A stretch of 64,000 bases of DNA from Acidobacteriota bacterium (GTDB taxonomy: Bacteria > Acidobacteriota > Terriglobia > Acidiferrales > UBA7541). Of the stretch, positions 19,078 through 27,352 are shown piece by piece. The stretch is taken from assembly GCA_013289955.1 (NCBI GenBank), contig JABCYZ010000001.1:62001-126000 (forward strand), written 5' to 3'. Position 1 is the stretch's first letter; each line of letters starts with the position of its first letter. A program made the position numbers and the translations under genes. The notes beneath the pieces were generated by a model. It saw only the letters and a list, made by a program, of their open reading frames with translations. It searched no databases and was not told the DNA's origin.

Positions 19078-20388
19078 ATGAAACTAAAAGCCATCTTTTC
19101 GGCGCCGCTTTGGATCGTTTTTCTGAACTCTGTTTTTGTTTCTCCCTCTTTCTCCCAATCGAGTGCATCCGCTTCGAAGCACGCAATAGTCCTGCACGCC
19201 CCTCGACTCGTCGATATCGAGTCGGGAAAAATAATTACGCCCGGCGAAGTCCTGGTGCAAGACGAACGCATCGTCGAAGTTGGCTCGTCAGTCAAACGCC
19301 CTCCCGCCGTTGAGGTTCTCGATCTCGGCGACGCCACGCTTATGCCCGGCCTGATCGACGTTCACGTTCACCTCTTCCTGCATCCCGGTGCCGAAGATCT
19401 CCAGACGGTCGAAGAATCCGTCCCTCAGCGTACGATCACCGCGTTGCTTGCGGCTCGTGATGATCTGATGGCCGGCTTCACTGCCGAGCGGGACATGGGC
19501 ACCGAGGGGGCAGGTTCTGCCGACACCGCCGTCCGCAACGCCATCAACCACGGCGAAATCCCCGGACCGCGGCTGCGCATCAGCGGCAACGCCGTCGACA
19601 TCCTCGGCGGGCACGAAGACGCCATCCATTACAATCCCGAGCAGCACGTCCTCTCGAACGCCACCTACGCCAACAATGCCGCGGAAATCGTTTCCGTCAT
19701 TCGTCAGCAAGTAAAGGAAGGCGCCGATTTCATCAAAGTCTATGAAACTGGTCCCGACTCGCTTCGCGATGGGCATTTCACCACGCCCTTCCAATACACG
19801 GAAGCCGAACTCCGCGCCGCGGTCGAAGAAGCAGCCCGTACCGGGAAACATGTGGCCGTCCACGCCACCGGCGAACCGGGCACGCTTTATGCTGCGCGCG
19901 CCGGCGTTGTTTCCATCGATCACGCGTACTACCTCAGCGAGGAAACCATGCGCCTCATGCGCGAAAAACAAATTTTTGCCGTACCAACCTTTGCCATCGC
20001 CGAATATTTCGCCGACCACGCCGCCAGCCCCGCAGAAGCCGAACGCGAACGCCGTAGGCAAGACTTCCACGCCCAGGAATTCCAGAAGCAGCTCGCCCGA
20101 GGCGTCCCCATGGCCGTCGGCTCGGACGTCGGCCCTTTTCCCCACGGCACGCAGGCCGTTGAATTTAACCTGATGGTTAAATATGGGATGACGCCGCTCG
20201 CGGCCTTGCAGGCTGGCCTCCTCAACGGAGCCAAATTGCTTGGCTGGCAAGACCAAATCGGCGCCCTAAAGCCTGGCTATCTCGCTGATATTATTGCCGT
20301 TCCTGGTAATCCTCTGGCTGACATCAGCGTCCTCGAAAAAGTCAGCTTCGTAATGAAGGGGGGCATCGTCTATCGGCACGATCACTAG
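19078..20388 (+). CDS. Secreted metal-dependent amidohydrolase
   Basis: 436 residues with a signal peptide (to about residue 25, cleavage near SFSQS). Amidohydrolase-superfamily motifs appear in order: DVHVHL (metal HxH), FIKVY (possible carboxylated Lys), VAVHATG (His), SIDHAYYL (His) and GSDVGPF (Asp). This set matches imidazolonepropionase/Xaa-Pro dipeptidase-like secreted hydrolases; the substrate is unknown. The open frame extends upstream to 18934, but only the ATG at 19078 gives an export signal. A TATCAT box ends ten bases before that ATG and there is no clear ribosome binding site, so the transcript may be nearly leaderless. Confidence 0.85.
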   Translation: MKLKAIFSAPLWIVFLNSVFVSPSFSQSSASASKHAIVLHAPRLVDIESGKIITPGEVLVQDERIVEVGSSVKRPPAVEVLDLGDATLMPGLIDVHVHLFLHPGAEDLQTVEESVPQRTITALLAARDDLMAGFTAERDMGTEGAGSADTAVRNAINHGEIPGPRLRISGNAVDILGGHEDAIHYNPEQHVLSNATYANNAAEIVSVIRQQVKEGADFIKVYETGPDSLRDGHFTTPFQYTEAELRAAVEEAARTGKHVAVHATGEPGTLYAARAGVVSIDHAYYLSEETMRLMREKQIFAVPTFAIAEYFADHAASPAEAERERRRQDFHAQEFQKQLARGVPMAVGSDVGPFPHGTQAVEFNLMVKYGMTPLAALQAGLLNGAKLLGWQDQIGALKPGYLADIIAVPGNPLADISVLEKVSFVMKGGIVYRHDH

Positions 20389-20633
20389 TAAGGAAGTCAA
20401 AGTCGAGAGGCTCGGGATCGCAGGATTGGAACGGCGAGCCCGGTTTACGCCCCGAGAGCAGCGCTTGGCCCTGCCAAAAGAATTGCGTCTTGATTTGCAG
20501 ACCGCCTAGCCCACGATTTCCACGCGCCTGCCCGAACATTGCTTTCTCTCTGTCGGGGCGGTATCTTGGTTTTTGTCTGCGAACCACGAGGAACAACAGA
20601 AAAATCTCGCTGCTCGCCTAGCGTGACAAGTCA

Positions 20634-21605
20634 ATGTCCAGCGCCCCCTCTCACGTTCTCCCGCAAAATCAGCCAGAAGGAATGAGCCAGCTCGTAGAAG
20701 TCGAGAGCGACAATCCCGGCATTCCAGCCGCATCAGCGGATCCCTCTCTGCGCGGTCCTTGGCTTTGCTCGCAATTGGAAGCCGGCAATATCCTTTTTTT
20801 CGCGCGTACGCCTTTTGCCATTCCCCAAAATGATCGCGAATTTCTGCTCGGCCGGACACAAACGAGTTCCGCGCTCCACAAAAATGTCGCTTATCGCCCC
20901 GCCGAAGACCGCCTGACCGGCCTCGCCAAATCTGAAGAGGTCGAAGCCGAGCGCCTTCGGTTTATCCTAAAGAATTACTCGGAGCATGCAACGCAGTTCC
21001 TCCGCGAACTTCTTCCGCCCTACGCTGGAAAATGGAAACTGGACTTCGCCAGCTTCCGTCCTCTCGAGGAGCGTGGCCGCCCTGCCCGGCTCCACGCGCG
21101 CAATGACCTGCCACATTTCGATTCTTTTCCCACGCGGCCCACAAATGGCGATCGCATCCTGCGCTTCTTCACCAACCTCAACCCTTCTCAAAATCGCGTC
21201 TGGAATACTTCGCAAACTTTTGAAGCCATCGGCCCGCATTTTGCCAAGTCCATTGGCTTGCCTCGCGCCCACAGCACCAATTCTTTCGCCCGCGGTATGC
21301 GTGGTCTCGCAGGCGCCCTGCACTTGCCTGGCGCCAACCGTTCCCTCTACGACAGCTTTATGCACCGCTGCCACAATGCCATGAAGGAAGACGCCAGCTT
21401 CCGCGAGACCTGTCCGAAAAAACGTTGGGAATTTCCGCCTGGTTCCAGCTGGATTGTTCTTACAGATTGCGTCAGCCACGCGGTCCTCGAAGGGCAGTAC
21501 GCCCTCGAGCAGACCTTTCTCATCTCGCGTCGTGCCATGGTCGAGCCAGAAAGATCCCCGATCGCAATCCTCGAACGCCTCGCCGGATACCCGCTCTCCA
21601 ACTGA
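20634..21605 (+). CDS. kdoO: Kdo 3-hydroxylase
   Basis: 323 residues. The C-terminal two thirds match the Fe(II)/2-oxoglutarate-type Kdo hydroxylase family known from Burkholderia and Yersinia: LPHFDSFPTRPTNGDRILRF gives the HxD iron pair, then RVWNTSQTFE, SLYDSFMHRCHNAMKEDA, PPGSSWIVLTDCVSHAVLEGQ with the distal His, and a closing EQTFLI..R..MVEPERSP. The enzyme hydroxylates Kdo in the LPS inner core, turning it into Ko. This supports a Gram-negative envelope with Kdo. No other LPS gene is adjacent. The ATG at 20634 gives an N-terminus slightly longer than the conserved part; an in-frame ATG at 20682 is possible. Confidence 0.85.
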   Translation: MSSAPSHVLPQNQPEGMSQLVEVESDNPGIPAASADPSLRGPWLCSQLEAGNILFFARTPFAIPQNDREFLLGRTQTSSALHKNVAYRPAEDRLTGLAKSEEVEAERLRFILKNYSEHATQFLRELLPPYAGKWKLDFASFRPLEERGRPARLHARNDLPHFDSFPTRPTNGDRILRFFTNLNPSQNRVWNTSQTFEAIGPHFAKSIGLPRAHSTNSFARGMRGLAGALHLPGANRSLYDSFMHRCHNAMKEDASFRETCPKKRWEFPPGSSWIVLTDCVSHAVLEGQYALEQTFLISRRAMVEPERSPIAILERLAGYPLSN

Positions 21606-21745
21606 GGCCGATTGCACCTTTTTCAGTCGGCGAGAATTCCAAAATGGAACGGTACTCCGTACCTTGTCGTTTCCGCATTGGCTCGAGCGAAAACTCTTGT
21701 AATTTCACAAGCCCAGCGCGTGAATCGGCGTAGACTGAAATTGCC

Positions 21746-21991
21746 ATGGAGAAACTCAAAGCATTTCAGGACATTGCACGCAGCAATGGTTTTGTTGACG
21801 TCGAAGAAACGGACGACGGAACTGTTCTCTGGTTGAAGAAGCCCACCAACAACGCGGAAGATCGCATGTGTGTCGACAGCATGACCAACAGCGTCACCGT
21901 CTTCTGGGCCACCATTCCTTGGAAAATAAACTCGAAAACCTTTCGCGTCGTCTCCGCTCTCCAGGAGTGGCTCACTCAAACCGGTAGGTAG
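21746..21991 (+). CDS. Small conserved-looking hypothetical protein
   Basis: 81 residues, acidic N-terminal half, ending in a Trp-containing helix (ALQEWLTQTGR). The sequence has normal coding composition, and a TAGACT box ends nine bases before the ATG with no ribosome binding site between. I do not recognise the family. It sits between kdoO and the oxidase-like genes on the same strand. Confidence 0.6.
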   Translation: MEKLKAFQDIARSNGFVDVEETDDGTVLWLKKPTNNAEDRMCVDSMTNSVTVFWATIPWKINSKTFRVVSALQEWLTQTGR

Positions 21992-22084
21992 GCGCCTCCC
22001 GACATCCATTTGAAGAGTCACCGGCCGCATATCCTCTGAGGCGGCTTCCCGCTTCCAGCAGGCAGGCGTATAGTGGCACTCTGG

Positions 22085-23812
22085 ATGGTCACCTACGACA
22101 GCAGCGGCGGCGCGGCCCCGGAAGCTCCCCATCCCGGTTTTCTTGCCCGCACCCTTTTCAACACCGGCCACAAAGTGATCGGTCTGCGCTACCTCTGGCT
22201 TGCCCTTGGCAGTGTGCTTCTCGGAATGTTTCTTTCCTTGCTGATGCGCATTCATCTCGTCTGGCCCGGCGCGCAGATTCCGTTTCTCTGGGGGTTCGGC
22301 AGCCCACCGGAGCGCTACGCCGCTCTCACCTTGTTTCATGGTTCGTTGATGGTTTTTCTGGTGCTCACCGCAGCGCCACAAGCCGGCTTCGGCAACTATT
22401 TCTTGCCTCTGCAGATTGGGGCTCGAGAGATGGCGTTTCCGGCGCTGAATCTGTTTTCGTTTTGGGCTACAGTCGCCTCGCTCGGCGGGATGACGGCGGC
22501 TTTCTTTGTTCATCCCGGCACTGGACTCACACTCTGGACCGCCAGCGTCGCGCTCTTCTGTCTCGCCGCCTTGCTGACCGCACTCAATTTCACCGTCACA
22601 ACGCTCGACCTTCGCGCCAAGGGCATGACTTTGCCGCGCATGCCGCTCACAGTCTGGGCCTGGTTCATCAACGCGATCCTCAGCATGCTGATTTTCAGCA
22701 TTCTTCTCGCTGCTTGCGTTTTCCTTCTCTCAGACCGTCTTCTCGCTTCGCGGTTTTTCTCGCCGCTTACTTTTCTCTCAAACCAGCCGGCCGGCCTCGC
22801 GCAGTCCACCTTGCTCTCCCTTTGGCAGCGTCTCTTCTGGTTCTTCGCGCAGGCCGAGGTTTATGTCGCCATGCTCCCGTGCTTCGGAATCGTCTCGCAC
22901 CTGCTCTCCACGTTTTCGCGGAAGCCCGTCTGGGTGGAGCGCGCCGCAGTCCTGGCTCTGTGTGGTGTCGGTCTCTTCGGCTTCTGCGTTTGGGGCCTGC
23001 ACATGTTTTCAAGTGGCCTGAATCCGTGGTCGCCCCTGGTCTTTTCGCTGCTGGCATCGTCTCTCGGCTTGCCAGCTTGCGTTCTCGTGCTCAGCTGGTT
23101 TGGCACGCTCTGGAACGCGAAAATCCAGCTCAATACGGCGATGCTTTTCGCTCTGGGGTTCGTCTCGCTTTTTCTGGCGGGTGGCGTTTCTGGACTTTTT
23201 CTCGCTCGCAATGATCTCGTGGCCGCTTCCATCAGTGACGATTTCGTCACCGGCCACTTCCATTTGGTGATGGGCGTCGCTGCCACATTCGCGATCCTCG
23301 GGGCGCTGTTTTTCTGGTTCCCAAAAATGTTCGCGCGCCGTCTCAACGAAACTCTGGGCAAGCTGCACTTCTGGCTGACCTTTGCCGGCGTGTTTTGCGT
23401 GTTCATGCCGATGCACTGGCTCGGGTTAATGGCTCACTGGCGTCCCTCGGGCGGCGATGCAATCGAGATTACTCCGCTTGGCGCCTCTCTTCGCACGTTT
23501 GTCACTTTTGCGACCATTCTCACCGTCGCTGCGCAAGCTCTTTTTCTGCTTAACTTCGTCTGGAGTCTGTGGCGCGGAGAAAAGACCGACAACCCGAATC
23601 CGTGGCGCGCCACGACGCTTGAATGGAGCGTGCCGTCGCCGCCGCCAGTCGGCAACTTTGGCGTCGTTGAACCGATAGTTTATCGCGGAACGTACGAGTT
23701 CAGTGGAGCGGGCAGAGCGGAAGACTTTGTACTGCAGACTGCCGCTCCGGCGCCGCTCGAGCGCGCGTTACAAAGGAAGCAGGCAGCTGAACGAAGCACA
23801 AAGGAAACCTAA
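22085..23812 (+). CDS. Heme-copper oxidase subunit I homologue lacking CuB ligands
   Basis: 575 residues with about 12 helices. The family is clear: LFHGSLMVF holds the low-spin heme His (residue 85), GFGNYFLPLQIGAREMAFP and HFHLVMG hold the helix X His pair (391 and 393). The copper site is not normal. The usual HPEVY reads QAEVY (Gln 256 for the first CuB His; CAG at 22850), and the usual HHMF reads LHMF (Leu 305; CTG at 22997), leaving one of three CuB ligands. The K-channel TGxK reads ACVL. The Glu and Tyr of EVY remain. Classical oxygen reduction is therefore doubtful. The ATG at 22085 lies ten bases after TATAGT; a GTG at 22073 is the alternative. No subunit II is adjacent. Confidence 0.85.
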   Translation: MVTYDSSGGAAPEAPHPGFLARTLFNTGHKVIGLRYLWLALGSVLLGMFLSLLMRIHLVWPGAQIPFLWGFGSPPERYAALTLFHGSLMVFLVLTAAPQAGFGNYFLPLQIGAREMAFPALNLFSFWATVASLGGMTAAFFVHPGTGLTLWTASVALFCLAALLTALNFTVTTLDLRAKGMTLPRMPLTVWAWFINAILSMLIFSILLAACVFLLSDRLLASRFFSPLTFLSNQPAGLAQSTLLSLWQRLFWFFAQAEVYVAMLPCFGIVSHLLSTFSRKPVWVERAAVLALCGVGLFGFCVWGLHMFSSGLNPWSPLVFSLLASSLGLPACVLVLSWFGTLWNAKIQLNTAMLFALGFVSLFLAGGVSGLFLARNDLVAASISDDFVTGHFHLVMGVAATFAILGALFFWFPKMFARRLNETLGKLHFWLTFAGVFCVFMPMHWLGLMAHWRPSGGDAIEITPLGASLRTFVTFATILTVAAQALFLLNFVWSLWRGEKTDNPNPWRATTLEWSVPSPPPVGNFGVVEPIVYRGTYEFSGAGRAEDFVLQTAAPAPLERALQRKQAAERSTKET

Positions 23813-23822
23813 AAAGGAGCTC

Positions 23823-24491
23823 ATGCCAGGAACAAGCATCGTCGAGGACATCGAACTCATCATCGAAGACATCGGTGGCGGCGGGGGGAAGAATCCGCCC
23901 CCTGGCGGAGATGACGGTGACGAGGGCGGCAAACGCCGCGGGCCGCAGGTGCCTTCTTCGCGGCGCTATGCCACGGCAATCGTGGTCGCGATTGTTTCGA
24001 TCGTCATGTTCTTCATGGCCATGGCCAGCGCCTTCATTTACACACGGGCCAACAGCAACCGTTGGGTGCCCCTGGATCTTCCGGCAATCGTTTGGGTCAA
24101 CACTCTCGTGCTCCTCTTGAGCAGCGGAGCGATGGAGCTATCCCGCCGACGGCTATCGCTCGGGGATGTCCGCCAATTCCGAAAGCTCTGGTTCGCTGCA
24201 ACGGCTCTTGGTTTCCTTTTTTTGGCTGGCCAGCTCGTCGCTTGGCGCCAATTTATTCTCGCCGGTTTTTACGTATCCACCAATCAGGCCAGCAGTTTTT
24301 TCTATATTTTTACGGGATTGCACGGTTTGCATCTGCTTGGCGGAATCTGCGCCCTGCTGTACGTTTCATTCCGCAAATTTGAAAAAGCGAAAGTGTCGCG
24401 CACCGTGGCCGCCGAGGTAGCCTCTTACTACTGGCACTTCATGGACGGCCTCTGGATTTTTCTTCTCGCTCTTCTTTATTTGGGAAAGTGA
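23823..24491 (+). CDS. Heme-copper oxidase subunit III-like protein
   Basis: 222 residues: a cytoplasmic, acidic and glycine-rich leader of about 45 residues, then five hydrophobic helices. The segment SSFFYIFTGLHGLHLLGG and the closing SYYWHFMDGLWIFLLALLYL are characteristic of subunit III (CtaE/CoxC). A strong AAGGAG lies just upstream of the ATG at 23823 and ten bases separate it from the subunit I-like gene, so they form an operon. Keeping subunit III beside a degenerate subunit I suggests the two still assemble. Confidence 0.88.
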   Translation: MPGTSIVEDIELIIEDIGGGGGKNPPPGGDDGDEGGKRRGPQVPSSRRYATAIVVAIVSIVMFFMAMASAFIYTRANSNRWVPLDLPAIVWVNTLVLLLSSGAMELSRRRLSLGDVRQFRKLWFAATALGFLFLAGQLVAWRQFILAGFYVSTNQASSFFYIFTGLHGLHLLGGICALLYVSFRKFEKAKVSRTVAAEVASYYWHFMDGLWIFLLALLYLGK

Positions 24492-24524
24492 TGAGGCGCA
24501 GAACTGGGAGAGAAATTCAGCCAG

Positions 24525-25664
24525 CTAACGAGTAACAAATTCCGAGACGGCTTCCGCGACACGCGCGATCTGTTCGGGGCGAAGCTCCGGGTACATGGGG
24601 AGAGAAAGCACTTCCTGTGCCGCGTGCTCCGCATGCGGAAAATCGCCGGCTTGATAGCCCAACGAAGCGTACAGCGGCTGCAGATGCAACGGAACCGGGT
24701 AATAGACCGCGCTCCCGATTTTTCGCTCACTCAGAAACTCCTGCAGGGCGTCCCGTCGCTCCACGCGAATCGTATATTGGTGAAACACATGCTCGAATCC
24801 CTCCCCAACCAGCGGCGGGGCGACGCCTGGGATGCCGAGCAATAGTTTTGTGTACGCCGCCGCATGGGTCTGCCTCGCGCGCTGCCATTCGGGCAAGTTG
24901 CGCAGTTTCACCCGCAAAATGGCAGCTTGAATTTCATCGAGCCGGCTATTCCAGCCGGGCTCGCTGCTGACGTACTTGGAGGATTGGCCGTGATTTCGCA
25001 GCGATTTCAGCCGCGCAGCCATCTCGCCAGAATTAGTAACCACCATGCCGGCGTCGCCGTACGCACCCAGATTTTTTGTGGGATAGAAGCTTAGGCACGC
25101 CGCATCGCCCATTGATCCGGTGCGGCGGCCTTTGTAAACCGCGCCGATGGCTTGTGCGTTGTCTTCAATGACGCGCAGATTCCGCGCTCGGCCAAAATCC
25201 AAAACCGGATCCATGTCGCACGCGAGCCCGTAAAGATGCACGGCGATGATGGCGCGAGTCCGCGGGCTAACGCGGCGGGCGAGACCGGAAGGATCGAGGT
25301 TGTAGGTGTCCGGCCGAATGTCAGCAAAGACCGGCTTGGCGCCGAGCGCGCTGACCGCGCTGCCTGTAGCGACGAAAGTGAACGGCGGGATCAGAACTTC
25401 ATCGTCGGCCTGGACGCCGCAAGCGCGCAAGGCGAGGATAAGGGCGTCGGTTCCGGAAGCGACGCCAACGCCATGAGCGGCGCCCGAGAGTTGCGCAATT
25501 TCCTCTTCGAGTGCCGCGCCTTCGCGGCCCAAGATGAACTGTTGCGACGCGAGGACCCTTTCAACGGCGCTTCGAATCTCCGCGCCAATGGCGGCGTATT
25601 GCGCAGCAAGGTCGAGTTGCGGCACGGGTTCTAGCAGGGAAGTAGTCTGAGGATGTGCGCTCAT
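24525..25664 (-). CDS. DegT/DnrJ/EryC1-family sugar aminotransferase
   Basis: 379 residues, PLP-dependent, of the family that aminates nucleotide-linked keto-sugars. Seen: QFILGREGAALEEEIA, GVASGTDALILALRA, DEVLIPPFTFVATGSAV, VHLYGLACDMD, IEDNAQAIGA, and SFYPTKNLGAYGDAG with the PLP Lys. Length is normal. The ATG at 25664 was chosen because upstream codons are not family-like. It converges with the subunit III gene (33 bp) and diverges from the next aminotransferase. It probably serves surface-glycan or antibiotic-type sugar synthesis; no nucleotide-sugar partner is nearby. Confidence 0.9.
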   Translation of the reverse strand: MSAHPQTTSLLEPVPQLDLAAQYAAIGAEIRSAVERVLASQQFILGREGAALEEEIAQLSGAAHGVGVASGTDALILALRACGVQADDEVLIPPFTFVATGSAVSALGAKPVFADIRPDTYNLDPSGLARRVSPRTRAIIAVHLYGLACDMDPVLDFGRARNLRVIEDNAQAIGAVYKGRRTGSMGDAACLSFYPTKNLGAYGDAGMVVTNSGEMAARLKSLRNHGQSSKYVSSEPGWNSRLDEIQAAILRVKLRNLPEWQRARQTHAAAYTKLLLGIPGVAPPLVGEGFEHVFHQYTIRVERRDALQEFLSERKIGSAVYYPVPLHLQPLYASLGYQAGDFPHAEHAAQEVLSLPMYPELRPEQIARVAEAVSEFVTR

Positions 25665-25730
25665 CGCTGGTTCGCTTGCCAATCGCCTCGTGCAACTTGC
25701 CGAGTATACGCCATCGACCCGGCGCACCTA

Positions 25731-25736
25731 TATAAT
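25731..25736 (+). promoter_or_regulatory. TATAAT -10 element close to the 25752 start
   Basis: A perfect TATAAT ends 15 bases before the ATG, with no ribosome binding site between. The usual -35 position is poor. A short or absent leader is likely. Confidence 0.4.
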
Positions 25737-25751
25737 GATGCGCCAAAGAAA

Positions 25752-26909
25752 ATGTTTGCGAAACGGACAAATTGGAATCTCCAGACGAACCGCTTGAGCG
25801 CGGCACTGGCGGCGCACCGCGCTTCGGGAAAACCTTTGATTGATTTGTCGGTTTCGAATCCGACGGAATGCGGATTCCAGTATGACGAGGAGGCAATTTT
25901 AAGCGCACTGCGGAATCCGTCGGCGATGAGATATGAGCCGAATCCTCGAGGCTTGGAACCGGCGCGGGGCGCGGTGGCGCGCTATTACGCGGATCGAGGG
26001 ACGCCTGTTTCGAATGACGACATTTTTCTTACCACCAGCACGAGCGAAGCGTATTCGTACGTGTTTCGGACACTCTGCGATCCAGAAGACGAGCTGTTGA
26101 TTCCGGAGCCAAGCTATCCTTTGTTTGAATTCCTGGCGGATATTCAGGATGTGCGGCTGGTGCGCTACCCGCTGGTCTACGACCATGGCTGGCAGATCGA
26201 TTTTCACGCTCTGGAACACGCGATGACGCCGCGAACGCGAGGAGTGATCGTGGTTCACCCGAATAATCCGACCGGACATTTTGTGAAGGCGGAGGAGATG
26301 CGGGAGCTGAACGTGATTTGCGCGGAGCGTGGGATTGCCATCCTTGCCGACGAGGTTTTTCTTGATTTTGCGCTGGGTGATCGGCGGCCCGCTACGTTTG
26401 CCGCAAATCCTGCGGCGCCGACGTTTACGCTGAGCGGGTTATCGAAGATATGCGGTCTGCCACAGATGAAAGCGGCCTGGTTGATTGCAAGCGGGCCCGA
26501 GGCATGGAAAGCGGACGCGCTGGCGCGGATTGAGGTGATTGCGGACACATATCTATCGATGAATGCTCCTGTTCAGTGGGCGATGCCCGTGCTGTTGGGT
26601 CAACGGCTCTCGTTCCAGAAACAATTGATAGCGCGCGTAAAGGAGAACCTTGCCGGGCTCGACAGGCAATTGGCGGAGCAAAAGTCCTGCAGCCGGCTAG
26701 AAGTGGAGGGCGGGTGGAACGCGGTGATACGCGTACCGGCGACCCGCTCGGAGGAAGAATTCGCGCTCGAACTACTGGCGACAAAATCCGTGTACGTTCA
26801 TCCTGGGCACTTCTATGATTTCCCGCGGGAGGGCTATCTCGTGGTGAGCCTGATTACGGCTATGCCCGAGTTCGCCCAGGCAATAAAATCAGTGCTCTCG
26901 ATGTATTGA
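25752..26909 (+). CDS. Class I/II PLP-dependent aminotransferase
   Basis: 385 residues of the aspartate-aminotransferase fold. Seen: LIDLSVSNPTECGF near the N-terminus, STSEAYSYVFRTL, PSYPLFEFL, VVHPNNPTGHFV, ILADEVFLDFAL, and TLSGLSKICGLPQMKAAW with the PLP Lys. The final part has YVHPGHFYDFPREGYLVVSL with the substrate-carboxylate Arg. The donor and acceptor cannot be told by eye. The gene is divergent from the sugar aminotransferase across 87 bp. The frame extends upstream to 25653, but that would overlap the divergent gene and its promoter. Confidence 0.9.
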   Translation: MFAKRTNWNLQTNRLSAALAAHRASGKPLIDLSVSNPTECGFQYDEEAILSALRNPSAMRYEPNPRGLEPARGAVARYYADRGTPVSNDDIFLTTSTSEAYSYVFRTLCDPEDELLIPEPSYPLFEFLADIQDVRLVRYPLVYDHGWQIDFHALEHAMTPRTRGVIVVHPNNPTGHFVKAEEMRELNVICAERGIAILADEVFLDFALGDRRPATFAANPAAPTFTLSGLSKICGLPQMKAAWLIASGPEAWKADALARIEVIADTYLSMNAPVQWAMPVLLGQRLSFQKQLIARVKENLAGLDRQLAEQKSCSRLEVEGGWNAVIRVPATRSEEEFALELLATKSVYVHPGHFYDFPREGYLVVSLITAMPEFAQAIKSVLSMY

Positions 26910-27053
26910 GGTACAGGGAATGTATCGATGGAAGTACGCGTGTGGACCAATTCCAAGTCTAAAGTCTTGCCAGCATGTACATAATTTAGAATTTCTGGGT
27001 AGTATCCTCTATGTAAATCTGCATAACAAAATCTAAGAAACCATTGCTTAAAT

Positions 27054-27065
27054 GTTTCCGGAAAC
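27054..27065. promoter_or_regulatory. Perfect 12-bp palindrome GTTTCCGGAAAC
   Basis: A fully symmetric 12-mer about 290 bp upstream of the TonB receptor start, in AT-rich DNA. It could be a regulator site; no family assignment. Confidence 0.3.
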
Positions 27066-27131
27066 TGATAACTTGCTTACCACAAGGGTTTTACAGGAAT
27101 AAATGTGCGGGGGAGCATGTGGCAGGTGGCT

Positions 27132-27151
27132 TGCTGACATGCATTTCAGCA
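27132..27151. repeat. Inverted repeat TGCTGA-N8-TCAGCA
   Basis: Perfect 6-bp arms around CATGCATT, about 200 bp before the TonB receptor start. It may be an operator or a small RNA hairpin; there is no T-run, so it is not an intrinsic terminator. Confidence 0.3.
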
Positions 27152-27352
27152 GTGGGTGTGGATATAGTTACCTAAACTCTGAATTAGAAAGATAACTGGG
27201 CATATTGGTGTGACCACGCCCGGTGCGGAAAGCGCAATAGGAGAAACAGAATTCATTTTCTCCGGGTCTGCCTGTGCGGTTGTGTTTGAGCGGCGAGTGT
27301 GTGCCGCCGAATCCGGGCTAAAGCCAAACGCAAAGGTTGAAGGAATCTGCAA

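Larger units (their letters stand above)
26910..27352. other. AT-rich intergenic region upstream of the TonB receptor
   Basis: 443 bp with no supportable gene. Local composition is clearly more AT-rich than the genes around it. It holds two dyads, at 27054-27065 and 27132-27151, and presumably the promoter of the receptor gene, which I could not place confidently. Confidence 0.5.

Noticed and set aside
19288..20256. Minus-strand 322-codon frame inside the amidohydrolase gene
   Set aside because: Gly/Val/Asp-rich antisense shadow; the + strand has all amidohydrolase motifs.
22073..23812. Subunit I as a decaying pseudogene
   Set aside because: The frame is intact, heme ligands and helices are kept, and a tightly coupled subunit III gene follows; loss is limited to specific CuB and K-channel positions.
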